From Geitlerinema sp. PCC 7407 (GTDB lineage: Bacteria > Cyanobacteriota > Cyanobacteriia > PCC-7407): 64,000 nucleotides of DNA. Position 1 is the stretch's first letter. Every line of letters begins with the position of its first letter. The DNA lies in contig NC_019703.1 of assembly GCF_000317045.1 (NCBI RefSeq), positions 1,786,501 to 1,850,500 of the forward strand. Reading direction: 5' to 3'. The position numbers and the translations under genes were made by a program. The notes under the pieces are model-generated. The model was not told the origin of the DNA. It was given only the letters and a program-made list of their open reading frames with translations, and ran no database searches. Below, one piece after another: positions 20,148 through 30,378 of this stretch.

Positions 20148-21320
20148 TCAGGCTTCCTCCGCCAAGATGGCCTGAATGCCCCCCACCAGCCGCTGAATGC
20201 CCTCGGCGGCGGTGTCGCTTTGCAGCGCGCCGTAGGCCACCCGCAGGTAGCAGCCCTCCGCCAGCCCGAAGGTGCTGCCCGGAATCACCGCCACGCCGTG
20301 CTCTCGGATGAGCCGCTCAGCGACGACTAGAGACGGCAGGGCCGTGGGGACTTTTAGGAAAAAGTAGAAGGCTCCCTGGGCCGGGGCGATCGCGCACTGG
20401 TCCTTGAGGGGAGCCAGCAGGTCCAGCACCCGATGGCGCACCGCCGCGATCGCCTCTTGATGGGGCCGCCAGTAGGCCTCTCCCGCCTGGAGCGCCCCCA
20501 GGGCCGCATACTGGGACACCACGGGCGGACAGATCAAGATCGTGTCCTGAATTTTTTTGACGGGGTCGAGCAGGGCCTGGGGAATCACCATGTAGCCGAT
20601 GCGCCAGCTCGCGAAGCCGTAGACCTTCGAGAGGCTGTAGAGGGAGATCGTGTGGCCGCTGCTGTCTGGCAGGGAGGCGGGGGAGCAGTGGCGGACGCCG
20701 TCGTAGGTGAAAGCGTCGTAGGCCTCGTCGCTGATGTGGTAAAGCCCGCGATCGCGACAGAGATCATTCACGGCCCTCAGGGTCGCGGGGGGGTAAACCG
20801 CGCCGGTGGGATTATTGGGCGAGACGGTGACCACGGCCCGGGTGCGGGGAGTGATGGCCCGGGCGATCGCCTCGAGGTCCGGCTGGTACTGGGCATCGGT
20901 GGGCACCAGGACCGGCTGGCAGCCCGCCATGGTGATGGCCATCTCGTGGTTGAAATAGTAGGGCGTCAGCAGGATCACCTCGTCCCCCGGCGCAGTGATG
21001 GCCAGCAGGGCATTCATAAAGGCCATGTTGCCCCCGGCGGTCACCACCACGGTGGTTTGGGTGGCCTCGCCCACGGTGATGCCATTGAAGCGGGCCAGCT
21101 TGGCGGCGATCGCTTCTCCCAGGGCCGGGATGCCCTCCACGGCTTGGTAGCGGTGGTTGAGGGGCTCTGCCAAAAAGTCGCTGATCCGGGCGATCGCCTC
21201 GGGCGGCGGGCCGTAGTACACCACCCCTTGACCCAGGGAAATCGTGCCGGGATGGGCGCGAATCAGCTCCCCAATCACCGGAATAATCGGCGACTGCACC
21301 GCGTCCATGCGAGACGCCAT
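20148..21320 (-). CDS. PLP-dependent class I/II aminotransferase
   Basis: About 390 residues, fold-type I. The cofactor lysine is in SLSKVYGFASWRIGYM; SPNNPTGAVYPP and ISDEAYDAFTYDG are the other family signatures, and LRVAYGALQSD holds the substrate-binding arginine. Substrate cannot be told from sequence; relatives are annotated as aspartate or aromatic aminotransferases. The GTG at 21338 is possible, but the ATG at 21320 has ACGAGG at good spacing. It follows the CoA-binding protein gene closely (28 bp), so the two are probably one transcript. Confidence 0.88.
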   Translation of the reverse strand: MASRMDAVQSPIIPVIGELIRAHPGTISLGQGVVYYGPPPEAIARISDFLAEPLNHRYQAVEGIPALGEAIAAKLARFNGITVGEATQTTVVVTAGGNMAFMNALLAITAPGDEVILLTPYYFNHEMAITMAGCQPVLVPTDAQYQPDLEAIARAITPRTRAVVTVSPNNPTGAVYPPATLRAVNDLCRDRGLYHISDEAYDAFTYDGVRHCSPASLPDSSGHTISLYSLSKVYGFASWRIGYMVIPQALLDPVKKIQDTILICPPVVSQYAALGALQAGEAYWRPHQEAIAAVRHRVLDLLAPLKDQCAIAPAQGAFYFFLKVPTALPSLVVAERLIREHGVAVIPGSTFGLAEGCYLRVAYGALQSDTAAEGIQRLVGGIQAILAEEA

Positions 21321-21347
21321 CGGCAAAATCCTCGTCACTGCTGCCCC

Positions 21348-21749
21348 CTAACCCATCAGCCGTTGATATTCGATCTTGATGCACGCATCCATCACCAGGA
21401 TCAGCCCCGCCGCGATCGCCCGCTGAGCCGCCTCGGGATGGGTCACGCCTACCTGAGCCCACACTGCCGGAGCCTGGATGGCGATCGCCTCGGTCACCAC
21501 CTCCGGCAACAGGGGCGATCGCCGAAACACATTCACCAGGTCCACCGCCACGGGCACCGTCGCCAGCGAAGGATAGCAGGGCTGGCCGTCGATGGTGCTC
21601 AGGGCCGGATTAACCGGATACACCTCGTAGCCCACCCGCCGCAAAAACTGGCCAATCTGATAGCTGGGGCGGCTGGGCCGATCCGAGTGGCCCACCACCG
21701 CGATGGTGCGCGTCTGGGTCAGCAGTTGCCGCATTGCCTCGTCGTCCAT
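21348..21749 (-). CDS. CoA-binding protein (YccU family)
   Basis: 133 residues, one Rossmann-type CoA-binding domain: TRTIAVVGHSDRPSRPSY, GYEVYPVNPAL, VDLVNVFRRSP, and VWAQVGVTHPEAA. The function of the stand-alone form is not settled. The ATG at 21749 is preceded by GAGGAGGACGCC, a strong ribosome site, so the longer frame to 21824 is rejected. First gene of a likely pair with the aminotransferase. Confidence 0.88.
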   Translation of the reverse strand: MDDEAMRQLLTQTRTIAVVGHSDRPSRPSYQIGQFLRRVGYEVYPVNPALSTIDGQPCYPSLATVPVAVDLVNVFRRSPLLPEVVTEAIAIQAPAVWAQVGVTHPEAAQRAIAAGLILVMDACIKIEYQRLMG

Positions 21750-21890
21750 GGCGTCCTCCTCTGCCTTCTTGCTCCCTGCTGCTCTCCAAATTATCCAGGG
21801 TGACGGGGGCTGAATCGCCCTCACCCCGCTTTTTGGGGCAAATGGCGCAAGATAGAAGGGTCAACGACTCCAAATGACTCTGAGGGTTAC

Positions 21891-22361
21891 ATGAAACGTC
21901 GCTGGTTTCTATCTTGGATGGGCCTAGGCTTTTTGGCGAGCTCGCTGCCCGTGGCCGTGGCCGCCTGTTCGCCGGGGGAAACGACTGCCTCTGACGCGAC
22001 CGGAGGCGCAGAAGCAAATGGTGCTAGCCCTGGGGCGTCGGCGGGCGCAGCGGGGGGCTTTGTGGCCCTGGGCAGCGTGGCCGATCTGGACCAAAAAGGC
22101 TCCCTGACCGGCAGCGTGAACGGCAAGTCTGTGGTGGTCGTGCGATCGCCCCAAAATGCCAGCGCCGTCTTCGCCCTGGACCGCGCCTGCACCCATCGCG
22201 GCTGTGACGTCGAGTGGAAAGCGGATCAAAAGCAGCTGGTGTGTCCCTGCCACAACTCGATCTTCGCGCCCGATGGCCAAGTGACCCAGGGTCCGGCGAC
22301 TCGCCCCCTGCCCACCTACACCGCCAAAATCGAGGGCGATCAGGTGCTGGTCCAGGCCTAA
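21891..22361 (+). CDS. Exported Rieske-type 2Fe-2S protein, probable Tat lipoprotein
   Basis: 156 residues. N-terminus MKRRWFLSWMGLGFL has a twin arginine followed by a hydrophobic stretch and a lipobox-like VAAC at residue 26; then a low-complexity Gly/Ala/Ser linker; then a compact Rieske domain. Cluster ligands are C100/H102 in CTHRGC and C118/H121 in CPCHNS, with C105 and C120 as the disulfide pair. It is much shorter than PetC and lacks its membrane helix, so it is not the cytochrome b6f subunit. Its electron partner is unknown. Converges on the DUF72 gene 9 bp away. Confidence 0.85.
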   Translation: MKRRWFLSWMGLGFLASSLPVAVAACSPGETTASDATGGAEANGASPGASAGAAGGFVALGSVADLDQKGSLTGSVNGKSVVVVRSPQNASAVFALDRACTHRGCDVEWKADQKQLVCPCHNSIFAPDGQVTQGPATRPLPTYTAKIEGDQVLVQA

Positions 22362-22370
22362 GCCCTGGCC

Positions 22371-23237
22371 TCAAAACAGGCTCAGCTGGTCTGGCTCGGG
22401 CTCAGGAGCCTGTTCTGGTTGGTTCCAGGGAAGCGGCGGCACCGGCACCTGCTGGGCCTCCAGCATTTTCTGGAACCACCGGGCCGTCCCCGGCGAATAC
22501 ACTTCTTCGGGGCAGTGGACAAAAAAGTAAACCTCGGTGCCCTGGGCTAGCCAGTCCCGCACCCGCGTCACCCACTCCGCCAAAAAGTCCTGGTTGCGGG
22601 GGCGATCGGGGTGACTGATGAAACGCACCAGCGCGAAGGGCGCGGTCACGGCGGGCTGGAGGGGCAGCTTGGGCTTGCGGCGCTGGGAGTTGGCCTGGGG
22701 GTCGTCGCTGCCGCTGTAGATGGCCCGAGTGTCGAGAATGACGCGGCCTACGCCGTGGGACTGGAGGAGCTCATTGAGTCGGCGATCGCCCGCTGGGGTA
22801 AACCACTGGGGATGGCGCACTTCTACGGCGAGGGGCGCAATGCCTTGGGGCCACGCCGCCACGAAGGCGGCCAAGTCCTCAAACTGAGCGGGACCGTAGC
22901 TGGGCGGCAGCTGGGCGAAAAATGGTCCTAGCCGCTCGCCCAGGCCCGCCATGCGCTCGGCAAAGGCGATCGCCTTGGTCATGGCCGGAGCCAGCAGGCC
23001 GCTGTGGGTGACGTCTCGGGGCACTTTGAGGCAAAAGCGAAAGTCTGGCGGTGTTTCGGCGGCCCAGCGCGCGACGGTTTCTTCGTTGGGCACGGAGTAA
23101 AAGGTCGTGTTGCCCTCGACGGTCAGGAGGCGATCGCCGTAGAGTCGCAAAAAATCGCTCGCCCGACTGCCCGCCGGGTAAAACTCTCCCACCCAGCCCT
23201 TGAAGGCCCACACGGCACAGCCCATTCGAAACTGCAT
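22371..23237 (-). CDS. DUF72 (YecE-like) family protein
   Basis: 288 residues with the DUF72 pattern: FRMGCAVWAFKGWVGEFYP at the start, VEGNTTFYSVPNEETVARW, FRFCLKVPRDVTH, GPFFAQLPPSY, VEVRHPQWF and VYFFVHCPEE. TIM-barrel-like fold; function unknown. The C-terminus is Pro/Glu-rich. Nothing nearby suggests a role. Confidence 0.88.
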   Translation of the reverse strand: MQFRMGCAVWAFKGWVGEFYPAGSRASDFLRLYGDRLLTVEGNTTFYSVPNEETVARWAAETPPDFRFCLKVPRDVTHSGLLAPAMTKAIAFAERMAGLGERLGPFFAQLPPSYGPAQFEDLAAFVAAWPQGIAPLAVEVRHPQWFTPAGDRRLNELLQSHGVGRVILDTRAIYSGSDDPQANSQRRKPKLPLQPAVTAPFALVRFISHPDRPRNQDFLAEWVTRVRDWLAQGTEVYFFVHCPEEVYSPGTARWFQKMLEAQQVPVPPLPWNQPEQAPEPEPDQLSLF

Positions 23238-23304
23238 GATGACTCCCGATCGCTACCGACTCCATTGTCTCGCGATCGCGGCTCTCTATCCTGCTCCTTT
23301 CGGC

Positions 23305-23958
23305 CTAGCAATTTCGATTCGAAATACTGCCATCGGGCATAGTCGTTTTACACAGTTTCGCTCCCTCCAGTAGCGCCCCTTTCAAGCTCGCGCCGTCGAA
23401 AGTTGCGCCGCTCAAATCTGCCCCCGTAAAATCAACTCCCGGCAGCCCCACTTCCCCCACGACCGTGAAGCCCACCCGGCTAAAGTCTGCGCCCGCAAGA
23501 TTGGCATTTCTGAAACTTGTATTGTCCAAGGCGGTGCAGCTTCCGCCGCCGCAGCTAAAGTCTGCGCCCTGCAAATCCGCCTCATCAAAGTTCGCGCCGG
23601 TCAGGTTTGCCTGCCGCAGTACCGCCTGTCGCAGCTTTGCCCGAGTGAAGGTGGCATCGCGCAAATCAGCCGCGCCCAGGCTGCTAAATTCTAAGTTGGC
23701 CCCAGATAGGTTTGCGTTTTGGAGTTTCCGCAGCGCTAAATCTTGATTGGATAAATCGCATTCTCGACAGTGATTGCTTCTTCTGTCGAGAAAGTCTTCT
23801 TTGATTTCTGCGGGATCTTGAGGCATCAAAAAAACTACGGCTGGCAGAGTGAGAAACCCAGCTAGATAACCCAGGCAACCCATCCCTAAAGAAGAGCGGT
23901 TGAGCCACGAAGCTTTTTGCTGATCGCCTATTTTGCTCGCAGAGTCTTGATTTGCCAT
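23305..23958 (-). CDS. Pentapeptide-repeat protein with N-terminal membrane segment
   Basis: 217 residues. A hydrophobic helix (GCLGYLAGFLTLPAVVFLM) is followed by a short Cys-containing stretch (HCRECDLS) and about 20 pentapeptide repeats of the A(D/N)LXX type (ANLSGANLEF, ANLTGANFDEADLQGADF), which fold as a right-handed beta helix. The function of such proteins in cyanobacteria is generally unknown. Repeat regularity is interrupted by GGGSCTALDN and by TVVGEVGLPG. From here to ~30.3 kb base composition is less GC-rich than the neighbours. Confidence 0.85.
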   Translation of the reverse strand: MANQDSASKIGDQQKASWLNRSSLGMGCLGYLAGFLTLPAVVFLMPQDPAEIKEDFLDRRSNHCRECDLSNQDLALRKLQNANLSGANLEFSSLGAADLRDATFTRAKLRQAVLRQANLTGANFDEADLQGADFSCGGGSCTALDNTSFRNANLAGADFSRVGFTVVGEVGLPGVDFTGADLSGATFDGASLKGALLEGAKLCKTTMPDGSISNRNC

Positions 23959-24131
23959 CGCTGATTCAATGAATTTGAAAGGGCACCTCTACTGATCCAT
24001 CTTCGATGAGGAAGATTTTGGATATTGCATCCTTGATGAGATGCGAAATTGAGGAATTTTTTTCTTTAAATTTGGCCCGTCAAATCCATCTATAGATAAG
24101 GTTGAAATGATTGATAGAGCACTTTTGAAGA

Positions 24132-24302
24132 TTAGTAATCACTATCGGCAACGCAAAGCCCTTGGCATTTGATGCCATTGGTGGCTGTTCTTAGGCAGTG
24201 GCGACACAGGATCTTCTCTGCGCTTGACTCTGGCGGGCGGCTATTTTCAGTTGTCTCTGTTGGGTTGTGGTCAGCCCCTGCGATCGCTTCTGGTTGATTC
24301 AT
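24132..24302 (-). CDS. Small Cys-rich protein, conserved cyanobacterial type
   Basis: 56 residues from the ATG at 24302; the longer frame begins with TTG. The C-terminal half reads CRHCLRTATNGIKCQGLCV and ends ADSDY, a four-cysteine arrangement (C-x2-C-x9-C-x3-C) that could bind zinc or iron. I recall similar short C-terminal motifs in other cyanobacteria, but no function. The N-terminal half is polar and low in complexity. Stands alone between the pentapeptide gene and the large kinase, all on the minus strand. Confidence 0.6.
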   Translation of the reverse strand: MNQPEAIAGADHNPTETTENSRPPESSAEKILCRHCLRTATNGIKCQGLCVADSDY

Positions 24303-24435
24303 GCTGTCTCGTTTCTTGAATCTATACAAAGTAAATTATTTTAAACCAAAATTCTCAGCATCGGTCAAACATCCGTTGCTGATGAGCGCTATGCATCACG
24401 GGTCTCACTAAGCGTGACGATTCAAAATAATAAAA

Positions 24436-24470
24436 AAGCGATCGCCTTCAGAACAAATAGGCGATCGCTT
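24436..24470 (-). terminator. Rho-independent terminator of the Ser/Thr-His kinase gene
   Basis: AAGCGATCGCCT (24436-24447) pairs perfectly with AGGCGATCGCTT (24459-24470) around an 11-nt loop. Read on the minus strand the stem is followed by TTTTTTATTATTTT. It begins ~60 bp past the stop of the kinase at 24532. Both arms are HIP1 sites. Confidence 0.8.
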
Positions 24471-24531
24471 ATGAGTCAAGATATAGCCGGTGTCTAAGCC
24501 TTTCTCCTGGTAGGCGAAAGGGGCCGACTAA

Positions 24532-27500
24532 TCACGCGACAGACTGATTGTCAGCGCTGTATCGCACAGGAATTGAGATCAGAATCTTCGTTCCTCTGCC
24601 CACCTCAGAGCTAATCTTCATCGATCCCTTGTGCTTCTCGATAATGGCATAGCAAATCGATAGGCCTAGACCTGTTCCTTTGCCAACCGGTTTGGTTGTG
24701 AAGAAAGGATCAAAGAGCCGTTTTTTGACCTCCTCGGGCATGCCAGCGCCATTGTCCATAATCTCGATTGTCAGAGCCTGATCGTCTTTGAGACCGGTGC
24801 GAATTCGAATTTCAGGATGATAATTTTCGTCCTGGTGACGACGCTCTTCCATCGCGTCAATGGCATTGTTCAAGACATTCATCAAAACCTGATTCATCTG
24901 GCTCGCATAGCAGGTAACTCTCGGAAGCGTCCCATAGTCGCGAATCAAAGAGATGGACGATCGATGATTTTTCTCTTTCAGTCGATGCTGCAAAATGAGG
25001 AGCGTGCTCTCGATCCCTTCGTGGATATCAACGGGCTTCATTTCGGCCTCATCGAGCCGCGAGAAATTGCGCAGGGACAGAATAATTTGACGAATTCGAT
25101 CCGCCCCCAGCTTCATCGATTGCAGCAGCTTTTGGAGATCATTGCGCAGAAACTCAAAGTCAATTTCTTCTAGCTCTGCGGCGATCGCCTCGTGGGGCTC
25201 TGGGTAATAGTGCTGGTACTGCTCTACCAGATGCAGCATGTCTTTGAAGTACTCATTGGCGTGGGCAATGTTGCCATAGATGAAATTAATTGGGTTATTA
25301 ATTTCATGGGCGATTCCAGCTACCATCTGGCCGAGGGAAGACATTTTTTCGGTCTGAATGAGCTGCGTCTGAGTTCGCCGTAGTTCTTCGAGGGTGCTGG
25401 AGAGCCGCTGATTTTTTTCGTGGAGTTCCTCAGTTCGCTGCTGGACTTTATTTTCAAGAGTGCAATTGGCATCTTCTAGCTGAACTTTGGCAATGCTGAG
25501 ATTGTGATACAGCAAAGAATTTTGCAAAGAAATAGCTGCTTGCACCGTCAGAAGCCGCAGGATTTCCAGTCGATTGCGGGTAAAGGCACCAGTTGTGAGA
25601 TTGTTCTCAAGATAGAGAATGCCAATCAGCTTGCCTTGGTTGTGAATCGGGGTGCACAACAAACTCTTGGGCTGATGCGTCAAAATATAGCGATCGCTGG
25701 CAAAATTGGTCGCGCTTCGAGCATCATCTAAAACCAGGGTTTCAGCGGTGCGAGCGACATAATTGATCACCGATTGCGGGATACTGCCGCTGCTCTCAGC
25801 AGTCTCCTTGGACAAGCTTTCCAGCGATACCTCGGTAGAGGCCGCAGAGAAACAGTTGAGGCTGCTTAGCATGACCGTTGATTGGGTATTGGGCGTCTGC
25901 TCCGCCGCAATGACCCATCGATCTTCGTGGCGCAAAAGCAGAACACAAGTTTCCGCTCCTGCATTTTCGAGGACTACTTTAATCAGCGTTTCTAGCAGTT
26001 TCTCAAGCTCAATTTCGCCAGAAAGAACTTGAGATGCCTTCATGACCGTTGCCAGATCCAAGGCCTCAGACATGGTCGAACTGCTGCGATCGCTCCCCGT
26101 TGTCGTGGTGCGAACTCTGACCGGAGTTGTGCTTTCTTCGGGTTGCAAAACCGAAGTCAGAAGATGGGAATAATGCTGCTCCAAAAACTTGACTTTGGCG
26201 ATCGCTCCCCAGCGAACATAGTCATAATAGGCATTGGCTAAATAGGCCTTGGCGATCGCCTCTTTTTCCCAAGTTAGATAGAACTTGGCTGCTAGCTCAT
26301 TGGCTAGTGCCTCCTCTTGCAAATACTCATTAGCTTGAGCATCGGCGATCGCGCAGTCATAAAGATCGACCGCCTGGGCCATCTGCCCGAGAACCCGCAT
26401 TTCCTCTGCCTGAACTAGTTCGTATTTATGCAAATAGTTAGCGGGTGAATGGTACGCCCACTTTTTGAGCTTGACCTGATTTTGGGCAACTTTTCCAAAT
26501 AAAGCTGCCTGATCCTCAGGTGCTGCTTCTGGAATTTGGGCGAGGGCTGTCAGGGACTGATAGAAACAAAAGATGGGAATAATGCTCTGACCCGCGACTC
26601 CGGCTAAGCACTGTTCGGCTTTACCCGCGAAATGCCAAGCCTGGGCATAATCACCAAACAGATAGAAAAGCTGTAGCTTGCAGAAGTAAAAATGCATCAA
26701 GGTGCAAACATCATTTGCCTCAAGATGCAGTGGCAAAATCGTTTCTTCGCTGTACGCGACCCCCGTAATTTGGCAAGGATGATCTGATTGACCCTGCAAG
26801 TTCAAAACAACTTGTCGATACAGCTCATTCCAATAGAGCGTACCGGTCTGCTTCATCTGTCGGATCGCTTCGCTGTAGGCGGCGATCTCCTGTTGCAAAA
26901 TAGAAAGATCTCGCCCCATAAAGTAAGCTGCATAGGAACAGGTCCTGAGAGAGTAGGCGGCAAACTCAAGATCTCCTGTTTCTAGACCCACTGAGTAGGT
27001 TTCTAGCAGGGGTTTGATCGTATCTTGAAGGTGATCTTTCCAATGACGAACTAAGCCATTGAAAGTTTGAATTGTTTTGGTTGTAACTGCCTTGGCAGAC
27101 ACTTTTGACAGTAGATCAGTTCCTAGCTTGCCAAACTGATAGCCTGCCTCGATATCGCCTAAGACCTCACACAAAATCAAGCCATAGCTTGCGTAGGCAA
27201 AGGCAGAAAAGGGTGCGTTGCCGTCGTGAATCGATAGATAAATCTGTTGACTAACAACTAGCAGAAATAGCTCGGGAACCACTTGATAGGAAAAGGCCGT
27301 AATGCTCGCTAAGATTCGCATCGCTGCCAGCGATCGCGCCTCGGTCATCATCGGCAAATCAATCAGTTCCTCAATTGGCCGGTCAGCCAAAATTTGATTG
27401 ATTCTCTCGAGGTCTTGCTGAATGTCTTGCTGCGTTGGGTTGAGCGGTAGACTAAAGCCTAGCTTTTCCAGGAAGCCTAGAGCGATCGAAACTGCTTCTA

Positions 27501-30111
27501 AAGCCTTGTTTTGGGCTCCAAAGGACTGAATAATTGCATCATGCACTTTGACCTGATCTAAGGCTGTTTGGCCATGAATAATGACTGGATTGGCAAAGAT
27601 ATTGACCTTCTCAAACCGCCCATCTAGATAGGCTGCTTCGGCAGCATCTTCATGCAAGGTCAGCGCTAGCTCGTAGTGATTTGACCAAGCATTGTCTGAC
27701 AAAAGAGAGATTCCGCTCTGAAAATATTTGATGGCTAGGGTGTAAGCGGTTGAGCTCTTTGCCTTTTGACCGGCGATCGCATTTAGCTGAGCGAGCTGAT
27801 GGCGATCGCTATCATTCTCAATCAGCTCCATTCCCATATTGAGCTGATTGACGATCTCAAAGATTTTTTCCTCCCACTCAGCAACCGGAATATTCCGAAG
27901 CAGAAGCTGCCCCATGGCCTGATGGGTTGCCTGCTTCTGGTCTATGGGAATCAAAGAATAAGCAGCTTGCTGGACACGATCATGCAAAAACTTATAAACG
28001 CAAGATTCGGCCTCTAGACTTTCAGAGAAGGCGTTTGAGAAATGGCTCTGGTTGACCTCTAAATGACCAGCTTGGCTGCCAAAGTCTTCTTCTTGAAAGA
28101 GCTTATAGCTATCTCCCTGAGGCAAAATCAAGTTCTCTTTGAGAGCAGGCCAAAGATCTTGAGCAACCTCGGCTAAAGATCGTTCTGAAACGATCGCTAA
28201 AGTCGATAGATCAAACTGATTTCCGACACAAGCGGCCAGCTTTAGAACCTCTTGAGTTTGAGTTGGTAGCTTCTGAAGCTGAGCCGCCACAAACTCGACC
28301 ACATCTTCTGTGAAAGATAGGGTGCGAATATCGCTTAAGCGCCATTGCCAGCAGCCACTGCTGTAGTCAAACGTGATGAGCTTATCTTCATAGAGAGACT
28401 TGAAGAACTGGCTGCTAAAAAATGGATTGCCCTGAGTTCTTTGATAAATCAAATCCGTCAGCAATTGGACATTCTCTGGCAGCTCGCTCAATGTTTCTGC
28501 AACGAGCTGATTGAGATCCTGGCCACTGAGAGGGGATAGGGCGATCGCACGAATGCTGACCTCGGCCTGACGCAGCATATCAATCGTGAGCATGAGGGGA
28601 TGGGCCGCCGTCACCTCATTGTCCCGATAAGCGCCAATGACTAGCAAATAGTGGCTATCAGCCTCGCTCAGCAAAAGCTGCATCAGCTTCAGAGAAGCAG
28701 TATCTGCCCACTGCAAGTCATCCAAGAAAATCACTAGGGGATGCTCTTGAGACGTGAAGACCTGAATGAACTTTTGGAAGAGTAAGTTAAAGCGATTTTG
28801 AACTGCGCTGCCGCTCAGCTCCGAAACGGGCGGTTGCGGACCAATGATCTGCTCTAGTTCAGGAATAACGTCAATAATGACCTGACCATTCTCCCCTAGG
28901 GCCGCCAAAATTTTGCTCTGCCACTGCTCAATTTGGCGATCGCTTTCTGTCAGCAGCTGATCCATAAGATCGCGCAGTGCCTGTACTAGCGCAGAGAAGG
29001 GAATATCGCGCTGAAACTGATCGAATTTCCCTTTAATGAAATATCCTCGCTGGCGCACAATGGGCTTGTGCACCTCATTGATAACGGCGGTTTTGCCAAT
29101 GCCTGAAAAGCCCGAAACCAGCATCAGTTCAGTAGCGCCCTGCTGCACCCGCTCGAAGGCGTCCAGCAAAGTATGAACTTCTGACTCCCGCCCGTAGAGC
29201 TTTTCGGGAATCACAAAGCGATCGCAGACGTCTCGCTCCGCCAGCGGAAAAGCTTGAATACTGCCGCTGTGCTGCCACTGTCGTTGACAAATCTCTAAGT
29301 CGTGACGCAGTCCCAAAGCACTTTGATAGCGATCTTCAGCATTTTTGGCCATCAACTTTCGGACAATATCCGAAAGAATGGCTGGCACCTCTGGATTGCG
29401 ATAAATAATGGGAGCAGGCTGCTTTGCAATGTGGCAGTGCACCAGCTCTAAGGGATCCTCTGACTGGAATGGCAAATGACCGGTCAGCAGTTCGTAAAAT
29501 GTCACACCCAAAGAATAAAAATCAGTCCGATAGTCGACTCCCCGGTTCATGCGACCGGTTTGCTCCGGAGAGACGTAAGCTAGGGTGCCTTCCAAAACGG
29601 CTGGACTCGTTGCAGTTTGAGTTTCTCGGAGCAGTCTAGAAGCGATGCTGAAATCTGTCAGCTTGACCTGCCGAGTAACGGGATGAATCAGAATGTTTGT
29701 GGGCTTAATATCTTTATGAATAACCTGATGCTGATAAAGCCCATCTAGAATAGTAGCGATCGCGATCGCAGTGTCGAAAAACTCCGCCAGCGATCGCACT
29801 TTACCATCCACCAAAAAATAGTCTCTGAGGGGAATTCCCCCAAAGTCTTCCATCACCAAAGCGAGGCGATTTTGATAATGCTCAAGGCTGTAGGGACGAA
29901 CAACCCCTGGCAGATTTAGATACTTGACGAGGGTGTACTGGTTTTTGAACTGCGCAAGCTCAGCCAGACTAGGGTAGAGATTTTTGAGCAGCTTAACGAC
30001 TACGGGCATCTGATCGCTCTCACGACACCCGCGATAAACCAACGTTCTAGAACTGCTGTAAATTAACTCGTTGAGGGTATAGCCGGGAACACTGATCAAC
30101 ACGTCCATCAT
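24532..30111 (-). CDS. Ser/Thr kinase - AAA ATPase - GAF - histidine kinase fusion
   Basis: 1859 residues, the trifunctional architecture found in filamentous cyanobacteria. Residues ~10-275 are a Ser/Thr kinase with catalytic HKDIKPTN (D134); the metal motif reads DFS at 153-155 in place of DFG. Residues ~295-560 are an AAA_16/STAND-type ATPase (Walker [10 protein letters not shown]; Walker [12 protein letters not shown]). A long TPR-like helical region follows (~650-1330), then a GAF domain (~1385-1540), a coiled coil, and a histidine kinase with [16 protein letters not shown] and [18 protein letters not shown]. No membrane segment. It probably integrates Ser/Thr and His-Asp signalling in the cytoplasm; no target is encoded nearby. 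The second Met (30108) is an equally good start. Confidence 0.95.
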   Translation of the reverse strand: MMDVLISVPGYTLNELIYSSSRTLVYRGCRESDQMPVVVKLLKNLYPSLAELAQFKNQYTLVKYLNLPGVVRPYSLEHYQNRLALVMEDFGGIPLRDYFLVDGKVRSLAEFFDTAIAIATILDGLYQHQVIHKDIKPTNILIHPVTRQVKLTDFSIASRLLRETQTATSPAVLEGTLAYVSPEQTGRMNRGVDYRTDFYSLGVTFYELLTGHLPFQSEDPLELVHCHIAKQPAPIIYRNPEVPAILSDIVRKLMAKNAEDRYQSALGLRHDLEICQRQWQHSGSIQAFPLAERDVCDRFVIPEKLYGRESEVHTLLDAFERVQQGATELMLVSGFSGIGKTAVINEVHKPIVRQRGYFIKGKFDQFQRDIPFSALVQALRDLMDQLLTESDRQIEQWQSKILAALGENGQVIIDVIPELEQIIGPQPPVSELSGSAVQNRFNLLFQKFIQVFTSQEHPLVIFLDDLQWADTASLKLMQLLLSEADSHYLLVIGAYRDNEVTAAHPLMLTIDMLRQAEVSIRAIALSPLSGQDLNQLVAETLSELPENVQLLTDLIYQRTQGNPFFSSQFFKSLYEDKLITFDYSSGCWQWRLSDIRTLSFTEDVVEFVAAQLQKLPTQTQEVLKLAACVGNQFDLSTLAIVSERSLAEVAQDLWPALKENLILPQGDSYKLFQEEDFGSQAGHLEVNQSHFSNAFSESLEAESCVYKFLHDRVQQAAYSLIPIDQKQATHQAMGQLLLRNIPVAEWEEKIFEIVNQLNMGMELIENDSDRHQLAQLNAIAGQKAKSSTAYTLAIKYFQSGISLLSDNAWSNHYELALTLHEDAAEAAYLDGRFEKVNIFANPVIIHGQTALDQVKVHDAIIQSFGAQNKALEAVSIALGFLEKLGFSLPLNPTQQDIQQDLERINQILADRPIEELIDLPMMTEARSLAAMRILASITAFSYQVVPELFLLVVSQQIYLSIHDGNAPFSAFAYASYGLILCEVLGDIEAGYQFGKLGTDLLSKVSAKAVTTKTIQTFNGLVRHWKDHLQDTIKPLLETYSVGLETGDLEFAAYSLRTCSYAAYFMGRDLSILQQEIAAYSEAIRQMKQTGTLYWNELYRQVVLNLQGQSDHPCQITGVAYSEETILPLHLEANDVCTLMHFYFCKLQLFYLFGDYAQAWHFAGKAEQCLAGVAGQSIIPIFCFYQSLTALAQIPEAAPEDQAALFGKVAQNQVKLKKWAYHSPANYLHKYELVQAEEMRVLGQMAQAVDLYDCAIADAQANEYLQEEALANELAAKFYLTWEKEAIAKAYLANAYYDYVRWGAIAKVKFLEQHYSHLLTSVLQPEESTTPVRVRTTTTGSDRSSSTMSEALDLATVMKASQVLSGEIELEKLLETLIKVVLENAGAETCVLLLRHEDRWVIAAEQTPNTQSTVMLSSLNCFSAASTEVSLESLSKETAESSGSIPQSVINYVARTAETLVLDDARSATNFASDRYILTHQPKSLLCTPIHNQGKLIGILYLENNLTTGAFTRNRLEILRLLTVQAAISLQNSLLYHNLSIAKVQLEDANCTLENKVQQRTEELHEKNQRLSSTLEELRRTQTQLIQTEKMSSLGQMVAGIAHEINNPINFIYGNIAHANEYFKDMLHLVEQYQHYYPEPHEAIAAELEEIDFEFLRNDLQKLLQSMKLGADRIRQIILSLRNFSRLDEAEMKPVDIHEGIESTLLILQHRLKEKNHRSSISLIRDYGTLPRVTCYASQMNQVLMNVLNNAIDAMEERRHQDENYHPEIRIRTGLKDDQALTIEIMDNGAGMPEEVKKRLFDPFFTTKPVGKGTGLGLSICYAIIEKHKGSMKISSEVGRGTKILISIPVRYSADNQSVA

Positions 30112-30179
30112 AAAGCCAACTTTTCAGGGAACAGGGAAGCATAACGCCGTAACCAAAATTCATAGAAACTCAGGAGTTG

Positions 30180-30193
30180 TGTAATACATTACA
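30180..30193. promoter_or_regulatory. Inverted repeat upstream of the large kinase
   Basis: TGTAATACATTACA is a 14-bp inverted repeat (TGTAAT/ATTACA, 2-bp centre) about 70 bp before the kinase start. It resembles an operator by form only; the half-site spacing is 2 bp too short for the NtcA pattern GTA-N8-TAC. Confidence 0.25.
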
Positions 30194-30301
30194 AATAAAT
30201 CCCCTGGGAAACATCAGTTGAAACAACAGATTTTAACTAAAAGAACCTATCTTTAGACTTTTGACTGATTCCTTAAAAAAATAAATTCTAAATTCATAGA
30301 A

Positions 30302-30341
30302 ATTTGCCCCCTAAGTTCCAAAAGGAAGCTAGAGGGCAAAT
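30302..30341 (-). terminator. Interrupted hairpin after the heme-oxygenase-like gene
   Basis: ATTTGCCC (30302-30309) pairs with GGGCAAAT (30334-30341); inside, CTA pairs with TAG and TTCC with GGAA around a short A-rich loop. It lies 38 bp past the stop at 30379. The following T-run is weak on the minus strand. Confidence 0.5.
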
Positions 30342-30378
30342 AAAAATCGCTAAATTTTCGGTAGCCGATTTGCTGGTT

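Noticed and set aside
20433-21803. 456-residue plus-strand frame opposite the aminotransferase and CoA-binding genes
   Set aside because: Spans two real minus-strand genes; Gly/His-rich shadow.
30180-30193. NtcA site for the large kinase
   Set aside because: GTA and TAC half-sites are 6 bp apart, not 8; kept only as an unassigned inverted repeat.
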